A stretch of 64,000 bases of DNA from Lateolabrax maculatus (lineage: Eukaryota; Chordata; Actinopteri; Acropomatiformes; Lateolabracidae): NCBI GenBank assembly GCA_031216445.1, contig CM062204.1, forward strand, positions 16,551,001 through 16,615,000, given 5' to 3'. This document shows positions 22,458 through 33,352 of the stretch, in pieces. The notes beneath the pieces are model-generated. The model saw nothing but the letters and a program-made list of their open reading frames with translations. It was not told the DNA's origin and made no database searches. The stretch's first letter is position 1. Every line of letters starts with the position of its first letter. The translations under genes were made by a program, and so were the position numbers.

Positions 22458-25400
22458 TACAATTTTCTTTTACCTTGTGATCAAACTTTGCATATTTATC
22501 TCCACTTGCCACTGCTCCAGTAAAAATGAGGTTAACCTGTGTAGCAGGGCTGTAAAGAAAGAGCAGGTCTTCCTCTGTTTAGATCTCTCACTTTGTTTTA
22601 GGGAGATTTCAGCAGCAATAACATTTTTTGGCCACTAGATGGGAGACTTGGTGTCAGAATTAGTTTTCTCTGAGTTATTCCACGCACCTTTGGGAGTTCA
22701 GTGGGTTCATTCCCAAGGACTTGGGAGACATAAGCACTTACTTGCATACTGTTCAAACCCCATGTCTCCCTGGAGTTTCATTCTGAATGCAACTAAAGAT
22801 GCAGTTGCAAGCAACTGTTACTAAGCTGGTTAATGTCATCTAATAATACTAAATCATTCATGTCCACAGACACCATGTCAATAATAGATTGAGGTCATAA
22901 TCTCTGGTGAAATCCACAGTCGTGTGCTCTGATGAGACTTTGTAGTTGAATTTTAAGTAGAGCTCAGCTTTTTTTTTTTTTTTTTTTCAAGCGAAAGTAT
23001 GCAACATCAGATCCATCAATATCAAAGAGATGAAGTTGCTTTTGATGTTCCTCAGCCTTCTGTTTGAATTTCTTTGTTGAGGGTGAATGTGACTGGAGGA
23101 GTGGTGATGATAGGAAAAGATGAGTACTTTTCTTGTGTTTGCGGACACTCAACATGGGGATTGAGTGGTCACTGAGCACCTTGTGTCCCATTGAACTGTT
23201 CGTAGGAGTTTCAGACAGTTGAGAAAGGAGTGTTAAACATAAGCGAGGCATGGCATTAAGTTTTCTGAAATAGCATAAGAATGACTCTGTCAAGGGTGGA
23301 GCAGTGTCACCGTGGTTTGCACTGTCCCATCATGGCAGGAAGGTGGAGTTTGCACGTCCCCTATAGATCTGTCTCTTTTTTTGAGGTGCTTCAGTTGCGC
23401 CCCTACAGTCTGAAAACACACATGTGAGAGGAACTGAAAACTCTAAAATACTCTGTGAGTCTGTGTGAGTGAAAATGAAAGCATTTCTTTGTCTATATAT
23501 GATGGCCTTAAGAATCCTGTCTCTCAATCAATTCATGCAGAGATATCCTTCAGAATATCCACCCCTAAACAGGATAAGTGGTTTAGAAAAAGGATGGATG
23601 GATGGATGGATGATTGTGTGAATGTTAATTTCAATCTGTGTTTGTCTTTATCCGTCTGAAGCATTAGTTTCCAGGAAGCTGACCCGTACTGAATGTCATT
23701 GTTAATTTACTCTACCGATGATCATTCTTTGCAAACTTGGCTTGCCCTATAGAGAAAATCGACTCCAGAGCAGAATTCACATATGTCATTTGTTTGATCT
23801 TAGACAGTTTAATAAATATTTGTGAGCATGAATAGCTTTCCAAAATCCAGAAACCAGAATACCCGGAATCAAATTTGCCATGTCATCTTGAGATTAAGTC
23901 TTGTAGCTGCTTCTTTGACAGGAAGTGTTACTGTTTTCACATCCGTGTGACCTATTTTGTTAAGAAGTAAATGCTATTAACTAAAAATGTTTCCTCAATA
24001 AAAGTTCCTCTCAACCATATCAATCTGTTCACAAAACCCATCTGTTATTCATTGTCATTGGAGCAGCTCACATACTACGCTCACTTTGAGCTCTGTGAGA
24101 GGCTGCTTCACGTTCACAAATCTTGACTAAACCGGCATCATTTACAAAAAAATAAATAAATGGTGGATTTCCTCTTGAATGCTGCAGTAACTGTAATAGT
24201 CTTGCATTATAATTTTGTGGGGGTTGTATCAAGAGTAACATTGTTAAGAAATAGCGCGTTGTAATCCTGGTGAGTGATTAATGCCCCTATATGTCTCAAA
24301 GGACCCTTTCTTCACATCCTGTGTTTGGACAAATAAGCAGGCGTGCTGGAAGTCTGTACTGTGACCAGCCCTGCCCTCCTACGTCCACACTGCAGTTTTG
24401 GTATGGGTCAAGTTCAACTCATAGCTTGTAGTTCATGTTTTACTTGAAGTTGAGTACATTGGAGTGACATTTGTACTGGTGGTACACTGACCACCCACGT
24501 TACATTATTGCATTGATGGGCGGATAGATTTTTATTGTAGTACAAGCTGCATTTCCCAGTGCTGAGATGACTTTGGGAAATCAGCTCCAGGCCTTTAGTG
24601 CCACATTTCTCAGACGTGAATCACCACCAGTTATTTCATCTGGTTCCAGTGTGACCAGTCATTTAGCATTCAGCGTCTTGATTGATCTGGCAGCATAATG
24701 GTTTGTTAGGCTGGCACAAGAAGAGACCCAGGAGGAGACAGGAAGGAGGATTGTGGTCAGTTTAACCTCCTGCAGCTAACCAAAGCAAACACATTGCGGT
24801 AGTGGATAGACATTTGTCATAAAAGTCACCATTATTCAAACCTTGTGGGCATAAATTGCTAATCCTTCCTTTTAACTATGTGGAAGCTGCAGCCAAATGC
24901 CTAGTTGTTGGTACAAGTGGTAACTTGTAACTTAAATGAAAATCAATAATAAATATGGCTAAATATTGACTTTCTGTGATGGGAATTCAAACAAGTATCA
25001 GATTTGACCTTGGGTATCCTAAAATGTTGGGCAGTTCACAAAATGTACATTTCAAACACTGTAATTTATCCATGGTGGGATAAATTATCCTGGTTTTACA
25101 TGAATCGGAATTAGGATGTTATTTAAAGTGGAGCTCAAACTTTTATTTCAGTTTATAATGAACAATATAGCCCCAGACCACAAAAATGATATCAACCTTA
25201 ATCTTAATGACAAAGTCTCACTCTAACATAAGCCAAAGGGATTCAGCCTAAACAACGAGACCGAACCAAAATGGAACCAAATAGTGTACGTACGTCTTTT
25301 ACATGAATATGAATCAGTCCTCCCTTATGATGCAGGGTGCAGTTGGGTCACCATTGGGGGAAATTACCACTGAAGAAATTCCTCTTTCCCTTCATATTCT

Positions 25401-26878
25401 TACATATAAACAGCTGGTAATGTGTGCTGTATCAGTAGGATCCTGCCCCCCTTCCTCCTCCTTTAAATTACCTCCTGCAGTGCATGATAAATTATAGACC
25501 CAGGTCAGTCAGGCACTTAGCTCTGTATTTCTCCTCTGTGACTCACCTCCTGTCATGGCTTTTTCATCCCTCCTCAGTGTGTCCGGTAATTTTTTCTGTG
25601 CCTTCTCTTGATGATCTTTTAACAGTATGTTGGCAAGTACAAGAAGATGCCTGTGGTTGGCTAACCACAGCCAGAGCTCACCAGTACAAAAACATAAATA
25701 AATTGGCTGTTTTGGAGAGAATGGATTCCGGTAGATTAGAACAATTATCTGCAGTCCACTCGTGAAAATTGGTAAAAGATGGAAACTACAGAGCCCTTTT
25801 GGAAAATTTGCCTCATTCTGACTTGATCCATGCCAGTGTTTTTTAATTTGGCAACAAAAAAAAAACAAAAAAACTTGGCACTTTAAATTCGCAAAACTTT
25901 CTGGAAAAGGTGGATAGTATATAATGGCTTGTTATAGGCTGTGAGGATGTGAACACGTCGATTTCTCTGAGGTTCTGTGAAGCCAATTGTATCGTTCCAC
26001 AAGAAGAAGGTTCATGGTTTCCTGTCATTGTGACTTGGCCCAGTAGGAAGACAGCCAGGTTGTAGAGATCTGGGTGACAGACAATCGAAAAAAAATAACC
26101 TGTGGAAATAGCTGGCAGCGGTGACTGTAAACGTTACAATAGCCTGATGGCCAAACACACTGTTTCTTAACTTTGTGATGAAACAAAAAGCTGCAGGAAT
26201 GCTTCTGACAGTTCTTCCAACTAGGTTAGCTTGTTACATACCAAATCATCTCTGGGCCTTAACCCCAAACCAGTTTATTGGTGTTTTATATTGTAAAACT
26301 TGGGGTGCTGTAATTAAGTTTTAGAATATTTAATGTTTTTGGGTGGATTGTTCTGAAATAAACCGTTGCCACATCTGGTTAACAGGGGAAGGGCAACAGA
26401 TTTTGCTGAGTTAGAGTGATTGGAATCAAAGGGCGTTTGCCTGGAGTGAAATCTTCACCATATGGTGAAACTGGAGCACCGAACCAGTGCTGTAAGTCTG
26501 GGTCTGAGTGTCACTGTAATACTATTCTAGGACATTATTGTTGTAACATGATGGCTTTTATTGGGGTTCAGTTAAGGAAATACATCTGTTCTAACAGAAA
26601 TTCCTCCTGACTTGAATTACAGCAACATATTTCAGCTATGCTCAATGACAGTCCAGTTTCTGGACACAACTGTTTTTAATATTTCAAAGTGAGACCAAAA
26701 AGATTGGCTCCTTTGCAACATAAGAGTCTTACTTTTAGAAGCTACTGGGACTGTTGTCACTGTTTATGGTTTTTAGTCTATTCTCAAAGCAGCTTCTTTA
26801 AAACTTTAAAAACTGATTAAAGCATTTTTTTGAAATTGAAAGATCATAGATTAGTCACCTTACACTATATTTATCCAG
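22458..26878. other. Intergenic, no gene seen
   Basis: AT-rich sequence with a T-run at 22971-22987, a tetranucleotide repeat at 23592-23612 within a LINE-like tail, and scattered short open frames without splice support or domains. Nothing here matches UTP6 or SUZ12, which follow COPRS in mammals. Confidence 0.6.
23545..23615 (+). mobile_element. LINE/SINE 3' tail remnant with (GGAT)n
   Basis: The run cccctaaacaggataagtgg followed by tttagaaaaagg and then GGATGGATGGATGG is the familiar 3' end of a high-copy fish retroposon, recognised from memory. Only the tail is present; the body is missing or too diverged. Confidence 0.6.
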
Positions 26879-27020
26879 TAGGGCTGCAACTAACTAGTAT
26901 TTTCATTATAAATCTGACAGGGATTTTTGTTTGGGCCTGTAATATGTCAATAAATAATTTCCTCAAAGCCAAGCTGACCTAATCAGATTGATTTGTCTGT
27001 CTAAACCCTAAAGGTAATCT
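26879..27020. mobile_element. Dispersed 'agggctgcaactaac' element remnant
   Basis: It begins tagggctgcaactaacta with tattttcattat, the terminal motif of a very common fish non-autonomous element. Related copies lie at 28540-28735 and 30095-30545. Confidence 0.6.
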
Positions 27021-27046
27021 TTTTTTTTTTTTTTCCAGCTAACATT

Positions 27047-27080
27047 TTTAGCTCTCCTACCAAGCAGCTGGAGAGCTAAA
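27047..27080. repeat. Perfect 11-bp inverted repeat
   Basis: TTTAGCTCTCC (27047-27057) and its exact reverse complement (27070-27080) flank a 12-nt loop, directly after a T-rich tract. Confidence 0.85.
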
Positions 27081-27419
27081 CCTGTGTTAACCTTGTTTAA
27101 ATGGCACATTTACTACCAACATTTTTTAATGTTCTATGTTGAAGTGGCCCCCAACTACAATTTGACCTTAATGTTTACTATTCTATACTCCATTCCTTTA
27201 GTATTCTTAGGCTTTGGGCATTACTGCAGGTTTTAGCAGAACGTGTCATTTTGAGTCTTTGGCTGAACACGCAGCAATTAAAGGGTTATTTGTCGCCATG
27301 CGGGCATAATTTAATATTTGCAGTACCGTGCCAAGCCCAGACAGAGGCAGTGTTCATCAGCCATGCAGCTACTGACCCTCTGGCCTGTTGGGATGCTGGG
27401 CTCGTAGCTCGGCTGGCTG

Positions 27420-28080
27420 CTACGAACCGGCCTGTGACGACCTGCTTGTCTGGCTGCTCTTCCTACCCGTCTGTCTCCTACTTGCCTGCCTGTGTCTGTT
27501 TTCCTACCTGTTTGGTAGTCTCTCACTGACAGCCTCCCTGTCTTCTTGTCAGACTACTCGTCTGGGTCTCCCAGTGCTGCCTCTTTGGACCTCTCCCGTC
27601 CAGTAAAATCTTTTGCCTTTACTCCAGCCTGCCTGTCAGTCTTGCTGCAGTAGCTGCCGGGCTGTCCGTCTTTTTTTTCTCCTCTCCGGTCGCCTTTTGT
27701 CATTCTGTCTGCCCAGTTGCCTGTCTGGCTTCCCAGCCGAGGGATGTCTGGATAGGTGCTGGATAACAAGGACTCCGCAGACCCACTACTCGTATACAAG
27801 AAAGGAGACAGGGAGGGTGAGAGAGCAGGAGGAGGCTGTGACAGATGAAAGGAGAGATAAATGGCGAAAAAGAAGGGAGGAGAGGAATAGGGAGGGAGAG
27901 TGTGTGGAAAGAAAAAAGGTGAGAGGCTGGGAAAGAATGAACACAGAGATAGACGTGCATTAAAGGGGAACTGAGGGAGGCGATGAAGTGAGCAGATGGA
28001 TAGGTGGGAAAGCAGAGTGGAGTGAGTGAATGAAATAGTGAGACGAGAGATGGGGGAGACAGAGAGACGAGGCACACTGC
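27420..28080. repeat. Pyrimidine tract switching to purine tract
   Basis: 27420-27740 is C/T-rich on the + strand (many ctgcctgtct-like units). 27790-28080 is A/G-rich (gagagagcaggaggaggctg and similar). The open frames here follow from this composition bias. Confidence 0.75.
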
Positions 28081-28539
28081 TCATTAAGAGGCTCGCACTC
28101 CACTGGTGTTTCTTTATTGAATTAACACGCAGACGTACTGTTAGTCAGAGGAGCAGAACTGTGACTTTATATGCACAAAAACACACATCCACACGCTCCA
28201 TCTCTCTCGCAGCTTCTCGTTCACACCCACTCAGACAGTCATGTAGTGTCAGACTCTCCTGAGTCTGTGCACACAGTCATTGTGATGAGACCTGCATCTG
28301 AATTACAGATGAGGCCGTCTAGTGTAAAGTGCCGTAGTCGGTTCACAGCTCGTTTGTAAAACACATACCTTTTTGACTAGTTCATTTCATAACCTGGGCC
28401 TAAGGTGTCTCTTTCTGCTCGATGCTGTGGCCAAACGCTCCGCTTCGACTACATTTACAATGAATATTAAGAACCCCAATGGGCATGAAATAAAGCTCCG
28501 CATTGAAGTTATTAATTGAGTTATGAATCCTTTGTAGCG

Positions 28540-28735
28540 AAACAATTAGTCAATTAACTGTGAAGCGACAGAAAATTAATTGCAAACTATTTTGAGTCTG
28601 TTAGAAAATGCCATTTGAACACATAACCTTGGGCTCAAGGAAATTGTGATTCATGCATTCATTTTTCACTATTTTCCAACATTTTATCGATTAAGCGATG
28701 ATGAAAATAATCATTTATTGAGCTCTAATCCTGTG
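28540..28735. mobile_element. Dispersed 'agggctgcaactaac' family copy, reverse
   Basis: In reverse orientation it reads ...gagctcaataaatgattatt, cgcttaatcgataaaatgtt and attaattttctgtcgcttca, typical of the same AT-rich fish element as at 26879 and 30095. It has no coding content. Confidence 0.6.
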
Positions 28736-28938
28736 CACCCCGATGTGTGAGATGCACAAATCGACTCTTCAGTATACAGTGCAGTGGATTCAGTAAAAGC
28801 TCATGTATAAAAACAGGTGTTGACCTTCATTAAAATGTCCAACTCACATATTTAGTTAAACTCCCTCTGCCTTTTGTTCAGCGTAGAGTGATGGCTCATA
28901 GCATTAGCCTACATGCTATTTGCTGAGCTTGTAATTCT

Positions 28939-28947
28939 GTGTGTGTT

Positions 28948-28999
<52 letters not shown>

Positions 29000-29000
29000 T
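28939..29000. repeat. (GT)n microsatellite
   Basis: About 60 bp of GT with three TTTG interruptions. Confidence 0.97.
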
Positions 29001-29283
29001 ATGAAGGAGCTGGGAAGGAAGAGGGCGGGTTTGCTATCAGCCTCTTTGTGAGTCTTTGATCAGCAGGGCAGAACCCAGAATCCTCATTCTCCACATTGCT
29101 CTCTGCAGCGATAAGAAGAGTTGTAGCTAGCCAGCTCACACCTCCCACGCCCATTTCTACAATACACAAACACACACATGCACACGTTCGCATTCTGCAC
29201 ACCATACATCACCCAGGAATCTGCCCTTTTAAAGATGAATTGCATTCTCTTTCCTGTCTCCGTCTGCCTCTCCCCTTTTCTCA

Positions 29284-29291
<8 letters not shown>

Positions 29292-29313
<22 letters not shown>
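29292..29313. repeat. (CA)n microsatellite
   Basis: Eleven CA units after a CT-rich stretch. Confidence 0.95.
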
Positions 29314-29314
<1 letters not shown>

Positions 29315-30094
29315 TCTACAAAATGAACATGCAAATACATGACTAAGTCCAAGCTTCTTCAGCTCTCCTGCCATCCATTCAGGAAAATGTACCCTTTTTT
29401 TTCCTGCCCTCTCTCGTCTGTCTCGGCGCATGTGCTGTCTTTCCATGCCTTTTGTAGCTGTGGTCAGTTGAGCAGTCTTTGCAGCTGTATCCACAGTTAT
29501 AAGTAACTTTCCGTAGGGGAAGGCCCCTCAGACAACACATAACAAAGGAATGTGACCTGACTGTCACAGCTGATAGAGATATCTGCGGCCTCGTGTCATA
29601 ATTTGCACCCTTGCAGTAGCCGGTGGTGGTGTTCAGCTGTTTCCTCCTTTATTACAGTATCGAGTAATTGTCTTGCGATACAAGTCTGACTTTGTAATAT
29701 TACAGCGGTTCTCACAGTGAGCGTTCCCCTCCGGTTATCTACATGGAAAACACTTTTTAACTCATGGTCCAAAGTAAAATTGTGGGCGGCAGTGTGAAAA
29801 TGATGCTCGTAAAAAAAGAAGGGGAAAAAAATGAAGGAAATTCGGACATGGGAAGCTGCACCTTTAGTTAACATGCAGAATCCTACATTGCAATATGTTT
29901 TTAGCCATCAGCTGTGTTGGGATGCAGCCAGGATTTGCTGGTGACACTTTCTCCTTTAAATAAAACTGTCCTGTCACTCACGTAGGTTCACATCAGTGGC
30001 TCTTGGCACACCATACATGTTTATTTTGTTTGTCTTGTGGAGTGACTTTTTTCAGGATGACATAGAGGAGTATATACCAAGGTGATGATTTTGA
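29314..30094. other. Intergenic, nothing recognised
   Basis: Mixed-composition sequence without repeats I can name. Minus-strand open frames (for example 29596-29874) have no domain or splice context. Confidence 0.5.
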
Positions 30095-30545
30095 TGAGGG
30101 CTGAAATAATTAGGCCTAGTTACTATTTTTATTATCGGTTATTTCTTTAAGTAATTTCTTAGGGGAAAAATGCGAAATATTATCTGGTCTTAAGTAGCAG
30201 GATACTTGTGGGCTTTGGACTGTTAATTTGAACAAAATGAGCAATTTGAAAATATCAACTTGGGCTTTGGAAAAATTGTGGTGGGCATTTTCACTGTTTC
30301 CTTATTAGTACTGAAAAAGTTTATGGATTTGTTGATCAATTCTAAATGAATTGGCGACTATAAAGTAAGTAAAAATGCAAAACACTTATTGGTTTCAGCT
30401 ATCTTTGGATTTTTGAGTGTTGGTCTTACAAAAAATAAATTTTAAATCAATTAATCGAGAAATATTCTACAGATTAATTGATTAATCAGGAATGTAATTG
30501 ACAGATGAATCAATTATGAAAATAATTGTTAGTTGGAGGACTTGA
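30095..30545. mobile_element. Full-length-like MITE with AT-rich inverted ends
   Basis: The left end agggctgaaataattaggcc matches, in inverse, the right end atgaaaataattgttagttgg. In between lie several ATTAATCGA-type motifs. About 450 bp, non-coding, best preserved of three copies in the window. Confidence 0.6.
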
Positions 30546-31850
30546 TTGGTATTTTGTTTCCCGTAATGTCATTTTCTGATGGGTCACAGCAGATTATTTG
30601 TTGCAAGATTGAGTTGTTGCATCGGTTCTACTTAGTTATCAATAACTAAAAGTGACTGCATGTGTAATTTACAGGATTTCCTGAATAATGTTTAATTTAT
30701 TCACAACACTGTTAAGGAATGGCTCTTACTCATTCACTCTATTTCACTTTGGCAAAGGTCCAGTTTACCAAAAGCATCCCTTCATAACGAATAAATCACT
30801 TTCCAGCAGTACATCACCATTGCATATAAAGAGGGAAAAGATCCCCCACATACTAATTAACCTGGGCATGTTTTGTCATGATCCCTGTCAAAGACTTCTC
30901 TTAAAACGTTACACTGACGCAAAACAGAGCTGTCTGCCATTGCATCTTGGCACAGTGCGGGCAGAATAATGGACATCTGGTGGAACGGCACCTCTGCGCT
31001 CGTGGCGGTGTAACCTGGCACCGGCTGCAGAGAGATGGCAGCAGGATGGCAGCGTAGCAGGCAGACAAACAGGGAGCGGGCACTGTATCCAGGACGAGCA
31101 AGGTCGCCGGCAGGTTGATTGAGTGCTTGTAGGAGTGGGTGACCTCCTTCGCTTCCCCTCAGTGGCAGAAGAGAGAGGAGAACGAGGGGAGGATGGAGCA
31201 GGAGAGGAGAGGAGGGAGTTAAGAGCTTGTATCGCTGCTGTCTGTCCCACTTTCTCTTGCCTCTCTCTCTCTCTCTTTCTTTCTTTCTGTCCCTGTGGTC
31301 ACACTCACAGACACATTCTCTGTTCCCACACACTCACATATTTACACAGTATAGAACAGCATACCTTTGTACACACTTATCAGGGCACAGTTAAATTTCC
31401 TTTATGTCTATTTGCTACATTTCTACACATAGTGTGCACGTTAAGTGTTCTTTGGTGTGCCTACACACCACATATAAACACCTTGGACCTTGACCGTGTT
31501 CATTATATAGCATCAAAGCAACGCCCTATAATTTAAAGCCTATGTTAAGTTAATCTGTGACTTTCTCTCTGTCTCAGCCACCTTATTCATCTCGGCCAGC
31601 ACCTTTTGTACAGGCCATATTATTGTACATTAGCACAGCCGCGGTGCCTGCGCAGCATTAATCACACTTAATCACTGTGACAGACGAGCAGGTTGGTGAG
31701 TCAGCGGGCGGGCACGTCCATGTGTGTCAAGGGGGTCCACCACTGAAATGTAACAGGCAGGCTTAAAACCTGGCCGTCGTGTGCAAATGAGAAAAAGCAC
31801 AGCAGGGCTGATATGTGGAGGGCAGAGAGGAAGAGGAGGAAAGTTAGGAT
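30546..31850. other. Intergenic, GC-richer patch and pyrimidine tract
   Basis: 30940-31130 is GC-richer than its surroundings. 31150-31220 is purine-rich and 31258-31290 is a CT tract. Long minus-strand frames at 30857-31333 change character at the tract and show no domain. 31620-31720 has an unusual non-repetitive look (ttaatcacacttaatcactg). Confidence 0.5.
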
Positions 31851-32121
31851 TTAAAGGTATAGTTCAACGTTTTGGGACACTGGCTTGGCTTATCTGCCAA
31901 GATGTCGCGCTCCCATCTGTACGCTAAATATCATGTATCAAGACTGGAAACGGGTGGAAACAATAAGCTTAGCCTGAAGTCTGCCTACCAGCACTTCTAA
32001 AGGTCACTAATTAATATGATACATTGTGTTTGTTTAATTAAAACAAAAACCAAAGAGTGAAAATGACAAGTTGTGGTTTTAGTGGGTGTTCACTATTTCT
32101 TGGCCGGTTGCAGTGACTTCC

Positions 32122-33079
32122 TAGCCTGGCATCGCCAGACTAATTCGCAAATGTATATTAGTCTGGATCCTCTCAGTTAATTTTTGATTTCCAAGGGGCG
32201 TTTTCGACGGGCAGAGACAACCAATCAGAGCGACAAAACGCCGTTCTGTCGGACCGTACGTCGCCTCGGAAGTTTGGCAAACACATATTTCTTATCAACA
32301 TAAAGTTTAAGTGCAGTGGTTTGTTCTTCTTTTAGAGAAAATTTACTGTCCAGTCCGTTTCATACATGGATGTATAAAGAGAACTGGATACAGTGTTGAA
32401 GGCGGGGCCTCGTTCATTCCTATGGAAGTTGCTCAGTGGCGCATGAAGCAAACATCCGGGTATACAGAATGCGGAAGTTTACAGATTTTCCCGCTCTGTT
32501 GGGCCCATAGAGCATGCGCACTAGCGTTTCCGTAAGCCCCGCCCCCAGCCGCTCGGTCCTGGGCTCGTTCACATGAATGGCAGAATAAAGTAACTCTGGA
32601 TTCGGCTATTAGTGAACTTTACAACTTTTAGGACCTAATGATTTAAATAAGGGCTATTCAAGTGTAAGAACTGGGTAATTGATGTACCTCAAAAAAATGT
32701 ATCCACTGAGTTACAGACGTCTCTTTCTCAATGTTAGTCAATGGGAAAAAGTCTTTTTGGGCCCAATGGCATCACGTGACGGACCCGGAAGTTGTAATTC
32801 CACCATTTGGCCGCTATGTCAAATTGGCTTCAAAGTGTGGCGCACTTCCTGGGGGCTTGGTTTAATACTGTCGCTGTAGCCGGGAGCCACCATATTGGAT
32901 ATTTACAAAGATACCTGACTGGCGCTCATCTCTGTCAGTCATTGTATTAAACCCGCCTCCTACAAGATAAACGCTTGTGATTGGTTATCCCAAGATATCG
33001 GCAGAGAAGTCAGTTTGAATGGGAGAGGGGCCAGAGCAAATGAAACATGAGCCCGCAGATTCGTCTGGTTCCCAGACTA
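32122..33079. mobile_element. Second-level MITE inserted in the TTAA element
   Basis: The terminal inverted repeat is TAGYCTGG with further matching (left agcctggcatcgccagacta, right end reversed agtctgggaaccagacgaat). The direct repeat AGTGACTTCCT is at 32112-32122 and 33079-33089. The duplication is 9 bp (GTGACTTCC) if the ends are TAG, and 7-11 bp depending on where the ends are set. About 958 bp including a 500-bp third element. A second, uninterrupted copy lies at 58033-58357. Confidence 0.75.
32361..32860. mobile_element. Third-level 500-bp insert in the second MITE
   Basis: Comparison with the 58-kb copy shows cagtccgtt-aaatactg contiguous there. Here catacatggatgtataaaga... to ...cttcctgggggcttgg intervenes between gttt (to 32360) and tttaatactg (from 32861). 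The flanking repeat is TTT or GTTT. No terminal inverted repeat and no open frame of note. It contains GC-rich motifs (aagccccgcccccagccgct) and atcacgtgacggacccgg. Class unknown. Confidence 0.7.
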
Positions 33080-33352
33080 GTGACTTCCTGGATTCTTCAC
33101 TGGTTGCCTGGCAACCTTACTTTGAGAAAATTAATGAGCTTTAAAAGGTGTTGGGAGACAGATTTTTTTTATATTTTGGACTGAGCCAGGCTAGCTATTT
33201 CCCCCTGTTTCCAGTCTTTATGCCAAGCTAAGCTAATCCGCTGCTGGCTGTGGCTTCAAATGCAGACTTGAGAGCGGTATCAATCTTATCATCTAACTCA
33301 CAACGATAAAGCGAATAAGCAAATCTCCCAAAATGTCAAACTTTTCCTTTAA

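Larger units (their letters stand above)
31851..33352. mobile_element. TTAA-ended inverted-repeat MITE, split by nested insertions
   Basis: The left end reads ttaaaggtatagttcaacg. The right end, reversed, reads ttaaaggaaaagtttgacat, then gggagatttgcttattcgc. Both ends begin TTAAAGG and continue as long imperfect inverted repeats (left to 32112, right from 33090). Internal marks are gccaagctaagctaatccgc and ggttgcctggcaacc. TTAA termini fit a piggyBac/Kolobok-like target site. The element is interrupted between 32112 and 33089 by a second MITE. It is non-coding. Confidence 0.75.

Noticed and set aside
24279..24300. Possible mir-365 (taatgcccctatatgtctca), attractive because MIR193A/MIR365B lie near RAB11FIP4 in human
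   Set aside because: Only the first 11 bases match the deeply conserved miR-365. The 3' half differs, and no matching 5' arm lies within hairpin distance. No miR-193 sequence was seen on either strand.
27554..28084. 176-aa and 125-aa minus-strand frames
   Set aside because: Ser/Pro/Leu/His-rich translations follow directly from the purine/pyrimidine tract. No domain or splice pattern.
28939..29313. CRISPR-like spaced repeats
   Set aside because: Only dinucleotide microsatellites are present; there are no regular repeats with unique spacers.
30857..31333. 158-aa minus-strand frame
   Set aside because: The first part is translated CT tract and the rest has no recognisable family. GC-rich DNA gives long chance frames on several strands here.
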